A stretch of 64,000 nt of DNA from Siphonodentalium dalli (GCA_032622095.1 CP136061.1:84540324-84604323); one strand, 5' to 3'. Shown: positions 47,701 to 57,851, numbered from the stretch's first letter. A program made the numbers and translations. The notes: generated by a model not told the origin, from the letters alone.

Positions 47701-49689
47701 ACATTTTATCTGAACATTTCCTATGGGATAACTACTCATCAATGATGCTTTAGTATAGAAAGAGTTAAACATTTTATATCAACATTTCCTATGGGATAAC
47801 TACTCATCAATGATGCTTTAGTATAGAAAGAGTTAAACATTTTATATCAACATTTCCTATGGGTTAACTGCTCATCAATGATGCTTTAGTATAGAAAGGG
47901 TTAAACATTTTATATCAACATTTCCTATGGGATAACTACTCATCAATGATGCTTTAGTATAGAAAGAGTTAAACATTTTATATCAACATTTCCTATGGGA
48001 TAACTACTCATCAATGATGCTTTAGTATAGAAAGGGTTAAACATTTTATCTGAACATTTCCTATGGGATAACTACTCGTCAATGATGCTTTAGTACAGAG
48101 AGGGTTAAACTTATTATCTGAACATTTCCTATGAGATAACTGTTCATCAATGATGCTTTAGTATAGAAAGAGTTAAACATTTTATATCAACATTTCCTAT
48201 GGGATAACTACTCATCAATGATGCTTTAGTATAGAAAGGGTTAAACATTTTATCTGAACATTTCCTATGGGATAACTACTCATCAATGATGCTGTAGTAT
48301 AGAAAGAGTTAAACTTATCTGAACATTTCCTATGGGATAACTACTCATCAATGATGCTTTAGTATAGAAAGAGTTAAACATTTTATCTCAACATTTCCTA
48401 TGGGATAACTACTCATCAATGATGCTTTAGTATAGAAAGGGTTAACTTATTATCTGAACATTTCCTATGGGATAACTACTCATCAATGATGCTTTAGTAT
48501 AGAAAGAGTTAAACATTTTATATGAACATTTCCTATGGGATAACTACTCATCAATGATGCTTTAGTATAGACAGAGTTATACATTTTATCTCAACATTTC
48601 CTATGGGATAACTACTCATCAATGATGCTTTAGTATAGAAAGGGTTAAACATTTTATCTCAACATTTCCTATGGGATAACTACTCATCAATGATGCTTTA
48701 GTATAGAAAGAGTTAAACATTTTATCTGAACATTTCCCATGGGATAACTACTCATCAATGATGCTTTAGTATAGAAAGGGTTAAACTTATTATCTGAACA
48801 TTTCATATGGGATAACTACTCATCAATGGAGCTTTAGTATAGAAAGGGTTAAACATTTTATCTGAACATTTCCTATGGGATAACTACTCATCAATGATGC
48901 TTTAGTATAGAAAGGGTTAACTTATTATCTGAACATTTCCTATGGGATAACTACTCAACATACAATGATGCTTTAGTATAGAAAGGGTTAAACATTTTAT
49001 CTGAACATTTCCTATGAGATAACTACTCATCAATGATGCTTTAGTATAGAAAGAGTTAAACATTTTATCTGAACATTTCCTATGGGATAACTACTCATCA
49101 ATGATGCTTTAGTATAGAAAGGGTTAAACATTTTATCTGAACATTTCCTATGGGATAACTACTCATCAATGATGCTTTAGTATAGAAAGGGTTAAACATT
49201 TTATCTCAACATTTCCTATGGGAAACTGTTCATCAATGACGCTTTAGTATAGAAAGAGTTAAACATTTTATCTGAACATTTCCTATGGGATAACTACTCA
49301 TCAATGATGCTTTAGTATAGAAAGGGTTAACTTATTATCTGAACATTTCCTATGGGATAACTACTCATCAATGATGCTTTAGTATAGAAAGGGTTAAACA
49401 TTTTATCTCAACATTTCCTATGGGATAACTACTCATCAATGATGCTTTAGTATAGAAAGGTTTAACTTATTATCTGAACATTTCCTATGGGATAACTACT
49501 CATCAATGATGCTTTAGTATAGAAAGAGTTAAACATTTTATCTCAACATTTCCTATGGGATAACTACTCATCAATGATGCTTTAGTATAGAAAGGGTTAA
49601 ACATTTTATCTGAACATTTCCTATGGGATAACTGTTCATCAATGACGCTTTAGTATAGAAAGAGCTAAACATTTTATCTGAACATTTCC
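29766..49689 (+). repeat. 20 kb satellite array, 65-68 bp monomer, about 295 copies
   Basis: The consensus begins TTAAACATTTTATCTGAACA, continues TTTCCTATGGGATAACTACT and CATCAATGATGCTTTAGTAT, and ends AGAAAGGG (68 bp, about 31% G+C). Variants with TTAACTTATTATCTG or TTAAACTTATCTG are 67 and 65 bp. Other diagnostic variants are CTGTTCATCAATGACG, GGTTAACTGCTCATC, ACTCGTCAATG with TACAGAGAGGG, and CATCTATGATG with AAATGG. Monomers are all head to tail. No open frame of 60 codons exists. The array lies inside the kinesin intron between exons g and h. Confidence 0.98.
32945..46500 (+). repeat. Higher-order duplication in the satellite, 7,846-bp offset
   Basis: Rare monomer variants recur at exactly 7,846 bp: 32945/40791, 33751/41597, 35181/43027, 35861/43707, 36455/44301, 37261/45107, 37841/45687 and 38560/46406. 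Within each block a 3,510-bp step also recurs (33751 to 37261 and 41597 to 45107). Markers before 32.3 kb match at 7,034 bp instead, showing that about 12 monomers were gained or lost. Confidence 0.93.
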
Positions 49690-50308
49690 ACCTGATACAG
49701 ACCAATGTTACTCTGTAGTAATACAAAACTATTAGTTAAAATTCCTCAGTGAAAAAGGGTATGTGGCATGCCACGCCAGCCGTTGAGGCATGCCAATATC
49801 CCATAATATGTCAAATATAGCGAATTATCGAAATATGAAATACCACGAAAAAGCGAAATAGGAAAATACAGCGAAATTGCGGAATAAAAAATGCATCGAA
49901 ATGACGAAATAGCGCGAATTATGAAATAAGAAATTATTTTTATTAACTAAATAACGGAGATATTTGAAGAAGTGTTTTTGACGAAATAACGGGCATATTT
50001 GGAGAAGTTTTTTAAAGAGCGTACCCCAAACCTCCCCCAAGCCCACCCACCCAAGAGAAGAATTTTACTTATATTTCACTACAGTTGATCTATTGTGGTG
50101 TTGTTATTTCTAATACAAATCGCCGTTATTTCGTAAATATACATTCTTTATAGAGTTATTACCCTGTGGCAATGTTACGATTTTAGCTTGTCAAAGAACA
50201 TGTGGCATGCCTCAACGGCTGGCGTGGCATGCTACATACCCTATATCACTGAGGAATTTTAACTAATAGTTTTGTATTACTACAGAGTAACATTGGTCTG
50301 TATCAGGT
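49690..50308. mobile_element. 619-bp long-TIR element in the last satellite monomer
   Basis: Inverted ends of 105 bp (49690-49794 and 50204-50308, three mismatches) start ACCTGATACAGACCAATG. GAACATTTCC at 49680-49689 and 50309-50318 is a 10-bp target duplication, and the monomer continues normally after it. TIRs of this length with 9-11 bp duplications point to a Mutator-like MITE. The 400-bp core repeats CGAAATA-type motifs and has no transposase. Confidence 0.92.
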
Positions 50309-50360
50309 GAACATTTCCTATGGGATAACTACTCATCAATGATGCTTTAGTATAGAAGGG
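50309..50360 (+). repeat. Last satellite monomer, remainder
   Basis: TATGGGATAACTACTCATCA through TTTAGTATAGAAGGGG completes the monomer interrupted at 49689; after GGGTTTAAG unique sequence starts. Confidence 0.93.
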
Positions 50361-50485
50361 GTTTAAGTAAAATATCTGTGTTCTCAGGTAATTAGATCTC
50401 AATTTTGAGATTAGGGAGGGAGGGAGGCTATTTATTTATTTTTGTTTCTCAAAATCTGGAAAACATACTCCAGAAAAGAAAAAAA

Positions 50486-50837
50486 GGTACTCAATCCGAT
50501 CAGACGGCCCCCATACTATCATTGTTAAAGGTACTCAATCCGATCAGACGGTCCCCATACTATCATTGTTAAAGGTACTCAATCCGATCAGACGGTCCCC
50601 ATACTATCATTGTTAAAGGTACTCAATCCGATCAGACGGTCCCCATACTATCATTGTTAAAGGTACTCAATCCGATCAGACGGTCCCCATACTATCATTG
50701 TTAAAGGTACTCAATCCGATCAGACGGTCCCCATACTATCATTGTTAAAGGTACTCAATCCGATCAGACGGTCCCCATACTATCATTGTTAAAGGTACTC
50801 AATCCGATCAGACGGTCCCCATACTATCAAGATACAA
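50486..50837 (+). repeat. 44-bp tandem repeat, eight copies
   Basis: GGTACTCAATCCGATCAGAC and GGTCCCCATACTATCATTG repeat with starts at 50486, 50530, 50574, 50618, 50662, 50706, 50750 and 50794. Copies are almost identical, so the amplification is recent. Confidence 0.97.
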
Positions 50838-51252
50838 CAACAATAACATTTCTTAAAAATACGCTTTAGTTATCAGAATCGATTTATTGCAACAAAATAA
50901 TGCTAACCACTGTCAACTATGGTATCAAATTTCCCAAAAACTTGTTATACTTTTGTTCAACAAAATATGGCCGTATTTATCACTAAAATATCACGAAATT
51001 TGACCTTATTACCACTTGATTTTAGAGTTATCCATCTTCATCTGCAATTTTGTCCGAGACCCTCCATTTGACCACGCGTGTCTGGGCCACATATTATTAC
51101 ACATTTCAAGAAATAACAAACTTCAAAAATTGATATCTGATCACTCTGAGTTTTGATGGGTGGGTTCTTCAACTCGAATCAAATATTTTTTACCCCCGAA
51201 GCCAAAGATATAGTAACTTAGGAGCGTCTGGTCGGATTGAGGACCTTTAAAT
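50486..51252 (+). mobile_element. Repeat family F, copy 4, with amplified left end
   Basis: The element body from 50794 to GGATTGAGGACCTTTAA matches copies 1-3. Its left terminus is present eight times in tandem before the body. Confidence 0.88.
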
Positions 51253-51314
51253 CCAATATTTCAAATAGAAACTATTGAAAAAAATGTTTGACGAGGCTTT
51301 TAAAAAAAAAAATT

Positions 51315-51358
51315 CAGTGATGAGGGATGTGCCTGAGTGATGAGGGATGTGCCTGAGA
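51315..51358 (+). repeat. 20-bp direct repeat, two copies
   Basis: GTGATGAGGGATGTGCCTGA occurs twice in tandem about 70 bp before the exon h acceptor. Confidence 0.9.
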
Positions 51359-51423
51359 ATACGGAATTTTTATATATTTTTCAATATTTTAAATATTAAT
51401 GACATATTAATTTGAACTTTCAG

Positions 51424-51519
51424 GTGTTCCAAGCTTTGAGGGAGAGTCAACTTCATATACCATACAGGAACTCTAAACTTACTCAACTGCTGCAACCGTC
51501 GCTCGGCGGTGATGCCAAG
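51424..51519 (+). CDS. Kinesin-14 exon h: HIPYRNSKLT segment
   Basis: This exon has 32 codons, phase 0, acceptor TTTCAG and donor GTACAC. It encodes VFQALRESQLHIPYRNSKLT then QLLQPSLGGDAK, the near-universal kinesin microtubule-binding helix. Its 3' two thirds and the donor are duplicated with damage immediately downstream (51550-51636). The intact copy is the one whose frame joins exon i. Confidence 0.97.
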
Positions 51520-51549
51520 GTACACATATGCAGATTTATATCCCCCCCC

Positions 51550-51636
51550 CATATATCATACAGGAACTCTAACTTACTCAACTACTGCAACCATTGCTCG
51601 GCGGCAATACCAAGGTACACATATGCAGATTTAGAT
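51550..51636 (+). pseudogene. Decayed tandem copy of the 3' end of kinesin exon h
   Basis: Bases 51550-51636 repeat 51454-51540, covering the HIPYRNSKLT coding part, the donor GTACAC and the start of the intron. The copy lacks one A in the CTCTAAACTT run, which shifts the frame, and has several substitutions. A C-tract (51542-51550) lies at the junction. It has no acceptor of its own, so it is probably spliced out. Confidence 0.9.
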
Positions 51637-51701
51637 CTGCTGTAAGTCCTGCTGTTACCATGGATACAATCTTTAATTATATCGATTTTTCTCTGTTTTA
51701 G

Positions 51702-51833
51702 GCGGCCTTGTTTGTGAATTGTAGTCCTGCTGACAGCAACATACAGGAGACATTGAGCACACTGCAATTTGGATCCAATGCTAAACAAGTGGCCTTAGGT
51801 CAAGCCAAACAGAACGTGTCAAAAAAGAAGTAA
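51702..51833 (+). CDS. Kinesin-14 terminal exon i
   Basis: This exon has 43 codons then TAA (51831-51833), with acceptor CTGTTTTAG. It encodes AALFVNCSPADSNIQETLST and LQFGSNAKQV, the last strand and helix of the motor (usual form F-V-N-I-S-P, E-T-L-x-S-L-x-F-A), then a short basic tail ending VSKKK. Ending within about 15 residues of the motor is typical of kinesin-14. Confidence 0.96.
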   Translation, partial: AALFVNCSPADSNIQETLSTLQFGSNAKQVALGQAKQNVSKKK

Positions 51834-52204
51834 GCAGGAAAGCTGCTGGATGGAATCGGAAAAATCAAAATGTAAATCGTCGGGTCACAACATAGCAGAT
51901 AGCAGAAAAAATCTCACAGATCAGTGAACTTGAAAAAACTGTATAAAATCATGCAGGTGTGGTTTTTTTTGTCTCTGTTAAAATCATGACATCAATATTA
52001 TGTTTGAATATCTCTGATGATTTTCATTTATATGACACTTTGATTACCTGCTGCAATATCTCATCTCCATGGAGACGTATTTTGTATACAATGTAGCATA
52101 GTTTATTATATGTCAACCGAACGTGCCATTCTTAGGCCAAAATACAATTAATCCATGTTTCTGGTAACGGGTCTGAATTAAATTGGGGTGGTCGGACGCA
52201 GGTG
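51834..52204 (+). other. Probable 3' UTR and flank of the kinesin gene
   Basis: Non-repetitive AT-rich sequence follows the stop codon. No canonical AATAAA was seen before the first palindromic MITE at about 52205, so the cleavage site is not placed. Nothing else was recognised. Confidence 0.4.
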
Positions 52205-52326
52205 TGAGAATATGGTGCCAGACATTTGCAGAATGAGGTCCCAGAGGGTGAATTTAGTGACGCTATCCAACATAGTGGGCTAGCATCACCAAATTCATCC
52301 TCTGGGGACCTCATTCTGCATGGACT
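52205..52326. mobile_element. MITE family D palindrome
   Basis: CATTTGCAGAATGAGGTCCC and the opposing GGGGACCTCATTCTGCATGG. It forms a long-form array with the next entry. Confidence 0.85.
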
Positions 52327-52430
52327 CATCTGCTAGGGGAAACCTAGACACAGATTTAAGTTTCCAGATGGTGAATATTAAGACTAAAAAAGAAAAGGAA
52401 ATTTTCTAAAGACGACGAAGACGAGTAAGC

Positions 52431-52858
52431 CTGCAAATAGTGTGTCTGCTATTTGCAGAATTAGGTCCCCAGAGGGTGAATTTAGTTACGCTACCCACAC
52501 AGCAGGCTGGCATCACTAAATTCACCCTCTGGGGACCTCATTCTGCATGGCTTCATCTGCTATGGGAGACAGATGATGTGCACCTATTGGGCACCTCAAT
52601 TATGCAATGTGTCGTCTGCCAATTTGGGGATATAGAGAAACAAACTAAAAAAATGAATCATTGTGAAGAAATTTCTAAATAAACAAAAAAAACTTGTTAA
52701 GTTGGTAATTAATAAAGATACTTCCCAGAGAAATGAGGCCTAAGCAGAATGAGGTCACCAGAGTGTGAATTTAGTGATGCTAGCCCACTGTGCAGGGTAG
52801 CATCACTCAATTCACCTTCTGGGGACCTCATTCTGCAAATGATCGGCACCGTATTCTC
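52431..52858. mobile_element. MITE family D, long form
   Basis: Two palindromes at 52455-52548 and 52742-52839 bracket the AT-rich interior with AACTAAAAAA and AATAAAGATACTTCC, as at 16597. Confidence 0.85.
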
Positions 52859-52880
52859 AGGTCTGGTCCGGCAGGTAATA

Positions 52881-53093
52881 CAGTAATGCCCTAAATAATC
52901 GACTCCTTAACAACAGCAGAATTATGGGTAACTTTTCAGGATTTAGTCAGAAATATGGCTTGTTGCCATTCATCAAAAAGCTCTAACTGAGAGCTTTCCG
53001 ATGAATGGCAACAAGCCATATTTCCGACTAAATCCTGAAAAGTTACCCATAATTCTGCTGTTGTTAAGGAGTCGATTATTTAGGGCATTACTG
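52881..53093. mobile_element. MITE family C, complete palindrome
   Basis: CAGTAATGCCCTAAATAATC to its complement GATTATTTAGGGCATTACTG, with TA on both sides. Confidence 0.93.
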
Positions 53094-53137
53094 TAGATAA
53101 GACATAGAAGATGAAACTATAAATTGTAAATAGAAAT

Positions 53138-53253
53138 GTTGGATGTTTATGTCCAGATTAACGGTGATGAATGTTTATGTCCAAATTAACGGTGATGAAT
53201 GTTTATGTTCAGATTAACGGTGATGAATGTTTATGTTCAGATTAACAGTGATG
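53138..53253 (+). repeat. 28-bp tandem repeat, four copies
   Basis: TGAATGTTTATGTCCAGATT AACGGTGA repeats four times with a C/T and an A/G variant. Confidence 0.93.
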
Positions 53254-53443
53254 ATTGACAAAAAAAGGTTCTGCGATGCAAAAAGGAAAAACCAAGAAAT
53301 ATAGTTTTTGGTGCGGAATTTGAGATTGGGGCCCGTTGGTTACAGTGGCCGGTTGGTTACCGGGGCTGTTTGGTTGCCAGAAACATTTTATGTTTGGCCT
53401 TTTGTATATAGCTGATATTCTGTCTCAACATATGTGTATGATG

Positions 53444-53516
53444 TATCACTTAGGAGGGTATCACCCCCCCCCCCCCCCCCATATGTTGTATCACCTAGAA
53501 GGGTTTCATCCCCCCC
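53444..53516 (+). repeat. Two-copy repeat with poly-C runs
   Basis: TGTATCACTTAGGAGGGTAT and TGTATCACCTAGAAGGGTTT each run into C tracts (about 17 and 7 C). The long C tract may be length-unstable in reads. Confidence 0.8.
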
Positions 53517-53884
53517 ATTTTCGGGTATGCAGGATTCAGGTATGCAGTAAGGCTGAAACGATTCATCGTGATTTCAATGTACTGCGATACACTTTCAAAC
53601 GATTTGCATATCGTATCATGTCATGTGTATCTTGATCTGTCTGAAGATGGGCAAGTGTAAAAAAGCAAAACCTCCAATTATCTCTCAAATTTGCATGTAT
53701 ACTATCTATATTTATTTGATTCATCTAGCAACAGTTAAACTCCATTTTAGTTTAAAATGAACTATACCTTCAGTTATAAACTTGTTTCTGATAACTCAGG
53801 AGGTATTCATTTCTACTTCAGAAAATGTGTGAAAATTATCATATTAGTGTGAAGTGACCTGTATTCTATATGTTCTTCACAGTA

Positions 53885-54225
53885 GAAAGGGGGTGACACC
53901 CCTCTCTGTTAACTGATATTCAGTATTCATGGGGCGGGGACAGGGGGTGACACCCCTCTCTGTTAACTGATATTCAGTATTCATGGGGCGGGGACAGGGG
54001 GTGACACCCCTCTCTGTTAACTGATATTCAGTATTCATGGGGCGGGGACAGGGCGTGACACCCCTCTCTGTTAACTGATATTCAGTATTCATGGGGCGGG
54101 GACAGGGCGTGACACCCCTCTCTGTTAACTGATATTCAGTATTCATGGGGCGGGGACAGGGCGTGACACCCCTCTCTGTTAACTGATATTCAGTATTCAT
54201 GGGGCCGGGACAGGGGGTGACACCC
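53885..54225. repeat. 54-bp minisatellite, seven copies
   Basis: The unit GGGGGTGACACCCCTCTCTG then TTAACTGATATTCAGTATTC and ATGGGGCGGGGACA repeats seven times; the AGGGGGTG/AGGGCGTG difference marks two subtypes. The 128-codon minus-strand frame is a repeat artefact. It abuts a family D MITE. Confidence 0.96.
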
Positions 54226-54236
54226 GTTACTAGACA

Positions 54237-54600
54237 CAAGCCTGAGTTTAGTGAGCCTGTCATTTGCAGAATGAGGTCCTCAGAGGGTGAATTTAAATGT
54301 GCTATTCAACACAGTGGGCTAGCATCACCACATTCACCTTCTGGGGACCTCATTCTGCATGGCCTCATATGCTGTAGGAGACATAGACTCAGATTGAAGT
54401 TTCCAAATGGTGAATAATATTGTCATGAACACCCATTGGGAACCTCGATTATGCAATGTGTCGTCTGTCAATTTGCGGATATAGAGAAACTAAACTAAAA
54501 ATAAATATAAATAGAATCTATGTGAAGAAATTCTAAAGAAATTTGATAATAAAGAAACTTTCTAGAGAAGATGAGGCCTAAGCGGAATAGTTCCAGATAA
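54237..54600. mobile_element. MITE family D, long form, right end lost
   Basis: CAAGCCTGAGTTTAGTGAGC and a palindrome at 54267-54358, followed by the long-form interior up to GAAGATGAGGCCTAAGCGGA, where it breaks. Confidence 0.78.
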
Positions 54601-54833
54601 ATAAAGACTTTGACGTATTTAATGGTGTATATTTAATGAAATAACTTTTCAAACTATTCATTCATTAGAGTTTGTTGAAAAAATATTGGAAGCCATAGTA
54701 TTTTGACACGTAGTTTACCGAATGTAAACAGACGACAAACTGGAAATCAAAGGCACCTGGAACTATTTACTGTTCTGGTTGGTTGGGGAATTTCTTCCGT
54801 GATGTCATTTCAAATTGGCAGATGGATTGTACT

Positions 54834-55087
54834 AAAGCCTTGAAATAGTGTGCCTGTCATTTGCAGAATGAGGTTCCCAGAGGGTGAATTTAGTGATGCT
54901 ACCCCGCATAGCGGGCTAGCATCACCAAATTCACCCTCTGGAGACCTCATTCTGCTTACAACTCGGCAGAATGAGGTTCCCAGAGGGTGAATTTGGTGAT
55001 GCTAGCCCACTATGCGGGGTAGCATCACTAAATTCTCCCTCTGGGGACCTCATTCTGCAAATGACAGGCACACTATTTCAAGGCTTG
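54834..55087. mobile_element. MITE family D, double palindrome, 8-bp target duplication
   Basis: AAAGCCTTGAAATAG to CTATTTCAAGGCTTG with two blocks, like the copy at 20169. ATTGTACT at 54826-54833 is repeated at 55088-55095. Confidence 0.92.
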
Positions 55088-55095
55088 ATTGTACT

Positions 55096-55604
55096 CAAGG
55101 CTCAAAATAAGTGGCCGGTCATGGTCATTGTCTGATAAAAATAGCTTGATGTCCAGTGCACTTCTGTATCCGTCGGACATTTTGTCCAATGCAATTTTTA
55201 AAACAATTTGTATCTGTCCATGGCGCCACTTCTGGCCAAATAAGACATTGAAAGTAAAAAATAGTTCTTTTTTAATTTCAGATCAATTCATAGTCAATAT
55301 AATTATGTTGAATTGCATGTGTATTTATTAATCGACGTAAAGTTTTTGAACTTTTGAAACAAAATTAACATGGGTTTTTCCTAAAATTTGATGCTCACTA
55401 AAATTTGTGCATCATTGATAAATAATAAGTTGATTGGAAATTTAAATACTCTCTCATACAGTACATTTGAAAATTTGACAGGCACCTTTTTTAAATGACC
55501 AACACCATCCATTTGGTGCCTGTAATTTTGACAGTCAGTAAAAAAATAATTATTTTGAGCCTTGATTGTACTGGTTTCTCATGACTGCGAATATAGAGCG
55601 TCGA
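55096..55604. other. No recognised feature
   Basis: AT-rich sequence downstream of the kinesin gene. TTTTTGAACTTTTGAA-type low complexity only. Confidence 0.45.
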
Positions 55605-55751
55605 CAAGCCTGAATTTAGCATGTCTGACATTTGAAGAATGAGGTCCCCAGAGTATGAATTTAGTGATGCTACCACATAGCAGGCTAGCATACCAAATTC
55701 ACCCTCTGCAGACCTCATTCTGCAAATGTCAGACACATTAAATTCAGTCTT
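55605..55751. mobile_element. MITE family D, short form
   Basis: CAAGCCTGAATTTAGCATGT and the complement ACATTAAATTCAGTCTT enclose the usual GAGGTCCCCAGAG arms. Flanks are similar but not identical. Confidence 0.85.
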
Positions 55752-55872
55752 CAGAGTTGGAGCATCATAGAGCCAGCATCTAGTTTAGTGACATCCTCAT
55801 TTAGATGGAAACACCCGAGAGTATCTGATTCTCACCTCTGGTACAAACTCAATTCAACTGTTATAGTTAAAA

Positions 55873-55985
55873 TTGATAGCATTAAAGATTGTCTATCTCT
55901 TTGTAAACATGCGTTATATAGTTACCGGGGTATAAAGATGGGCTATCTCTTTGTAAACATGTGTTATATAGTTACCGGGGTATAA
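55873..55985 (+). repeat. Two-copy tandem repeat of 54 bp
   Basis: CTATCTCTTTGTAAACATGC and GTTATATAGTTACCGGGGTA occur twice with a C/T difference. Confidence 0.92.
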
Positions 55986-55989
55986 AATA

Positions 55990-56505
55990 TTAGATATGAA
56001 TCGAAGACCTGCGTGTCTGGAAATGCTTCTATCGATTAATATTGATTATATTTCGATTATTTTCTGGTCTAAAAAGGTGCGGTTGTTTAGCAAACGAACA
56101 ATAGTGGTTACTGTTAACAGAGACCAGAAATTTTATTGTGTAATTTTGTCACAAATAAACATTAATTATACTCATTATCGCTTATAACTATGGAATAAAA
56201 CAATAGAATCAATCAATCTGGGACATTTGACTTTCGGAATATAGCTATAGGAACAGCCTAATGATCTCTATCACTATATGGTATCACCTGAATGGTCTGT
56301 TCTAAAAATAGAACAATAAAGTGTCCCAATTAATCATCTCATTTCATAATAAAATATTTGAAATAAAATCAATATTAATTGATGGAAACCTTTCCTTCAA
56401 TTCATATTTATTATTTTATACCCATGAAACTAATTCAAATTTGTAATTTAAAGAGATAATCCATCTTTAAAGAGATAATCCATCTTTAACACGTGTCCAG
56501 GCCTC
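55990..56505. other. No recognised feature
   Basis: Unique AT-rich sequence. GAGATAATCCATCTTTAA is doubled at 56453-56487. Nothing else is seen. Confidence 0.45.
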
Positions 56506-56600
56506 AGAATGTGGTGACGGACATTTGCAGAATAAGGTCCCCAGAGGGTGAATTTAGTGACGCTACTCTGAACAGTGGGCTAGAATTACCAAATTCATCA
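56506..56600 (+). mobile_element. MITE family D, half copy
   Basis: GTGGTGACGGACATTTGCAG through CAGTGGGCTAGAATTACCAAAT, then the right arm is lost. Confidence 0.75.
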
Positions 56601-56721
56601 CTCCGAATTGACAGTTGCATAGGAATTTTTACACAACATGCGACGTCACAATAAAGTATAAAATTGTTCATGATATATCCAAATAAAAATGCACCATTGT
56701 GCTGTTATATTCTGTTCAGAT

Positions 56722-56850
56722 GTAATAAGGAATGGTCTCTGTTTCCAAATATAATTACAGTTTAAAGACATTTGTGATTTATAAGTTTCTGATTAGCCAA
56801 ATGTCTTTTAGCTGTGTAATTACATTTGGAAACCAAGATTATTCCTTAAA
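56722..56850. mobile_element. MITE family I, imperfect palindrome
   Basis: AAGGAATGGTCTCTGTTTCC ... AATTACAG and AATTACATTTGGAAACCAAG ... ATTCCTTA are inverted around AAGACATTTG/CAAATGTCTT. Confidence 0.8.
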
Positions 56851-56912
56851 TAACTACAATGGTTGAGTATGACTACAACTAATTGAATTGAACTTGTACT
56901 AGGCATGATTTA

Positions 56913-57125
56913 AAGTAATGCCCTAAATAATCGACTCCTTAACCACAGCAGAATTATGGGTAATTTTTCAGTATTTAGTCGGAAATATGGCTTGTTGCCA
57001 TTCATCGGAAAGCTCTCACTGAGAGCTTTCTGATGAATGGCAACAAGCCATAATTCCGACTAAATCCTGAAAAATTACCCATAATTCTGCTGTGGTTAAG
57101 GAGTCGATTATTTAAGGTATTACTG
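56913..57125. mobile_element. MITE family C, complete palindrome
   Basis: AAGTAATGCCC (first C mutated) to its complement GGTATTACTG, with TA on both sides and full arms. Confidence 0.92.
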
Positions 57126-57308
57126 TATATGTAGATTATAAATGTTATGAAAGATTCATTAATCATCACTTTTCCCATTTAAATTCATTCGATGAGTTAT
57201 CTCTCTTAGTGACAACCAATCGGAACATGTTTCTTTCTTTGTCCGTCCAGGCAAATATATTACTTTTGCATTTGGCAAGCGGCAGCGCAAATTCGACACA
57301 TTGGTGAA

Positions 57309-57733
57309 GTCTGGATATAGTGTGCTGGACATTTGCAGAACGAGATCCCCAGAGGGTGAATTTAGTGATGCTGTCCCATGCAGCAGGCTAGCATCACCAA
57401 TTTCACCCTCTGGGGATCTCATTCAGCTTAGGCCTCAACTGCTATGAGAGACCTAGGATCAGATTGAAGTTCCCCAGTTGAACATGGTGATGTTCACCCA
57501 TTAATCACCTCATTTATGCGTTTTATCTTTGGGAATATAGAAAGTGAACAGTAGGGAAAAAGTAATTAAAAACAATTTTAATTTGAGATATTTCCCAGAA
57601 GATGAGGCCTAAGCAGAATAAGGTCCCCAGAGGGTGAATTTGGTGATGCTAGGACACTGTGCTGGGTAGCTTCACTAAATTCACCCTCTGGGGACCTCAT
57701 TCTGCAAAGGTCAAACACTATATCCAAGCTTAC
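57309..57733. mobile_element. MITE family D, long form
   Basis: AGTCTGGATATAGTGTGCTG at the left and AACACTATATCCAAGCTT at the right are inverted. Two palindromes (57335-57425 and 57613-57707) flank the interior. Confidence 0.86.
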
Positions 57734-57851
57734 TATTGGTTATAATTTTTTATGTTTACCACGACACCCGCCACTATTTGTGGCTAAGATCTGTTATTGT
57801 TCTTATTTTTATTATTATTCAAACATTTATCTTTAAATTGTCAGTTCTTAA

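Larger units (their letters stand above)
595..51833 (+). other. Kinesin-14 (C-terminal motor) gene, 3' part, nine exons
   Basis: This is a split gene for a minus-end-directed type kinesin that would move along microtubules using ATP. Joining 595-729, 3799-3915, 6107-6280, 15228-15364, 17745-17808, 18826-19031, 26574-26760, 51424-51519 and 51702-51833 gives 415 codons with no stop and matching intron phases throughout. The motor follows a coiled-coil neck (LQELKGNIRVFCRCR) and ends close to the stop, which is the kinesin-14 arrangement. ATP-site motifs GQTGSGKT, SSRSH and DLAGSER are all intact. The neck CRCR reminds me of plant KIN-14 and of KIFC-type animal proteins; the exact subfamily is uncertain. 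The N-terminal stalk lies outside the window. The intron between 26760 and 51424 is 24.7 kb and contains the satellite array. Confidence 0.93.

Noticed and set aside
29766-49689. Satellite considered as a CRISPR or coding repeat array
   Set aside because: No spacers; stops occur in all frames of the monomer; variation is that of a satellite.
53545-53640. GGCTGAAACGATTCATCG-like start of another hAT element
   Set aside because: Only one possible end was seen and no matching second terminus or target duplication could be found.
53877-54263. 128-codon minus-strand frame with repeated peptide
   Set aside because: It is a 54-bp tandem repeat whose period is a multiple of three; no start context or domain.
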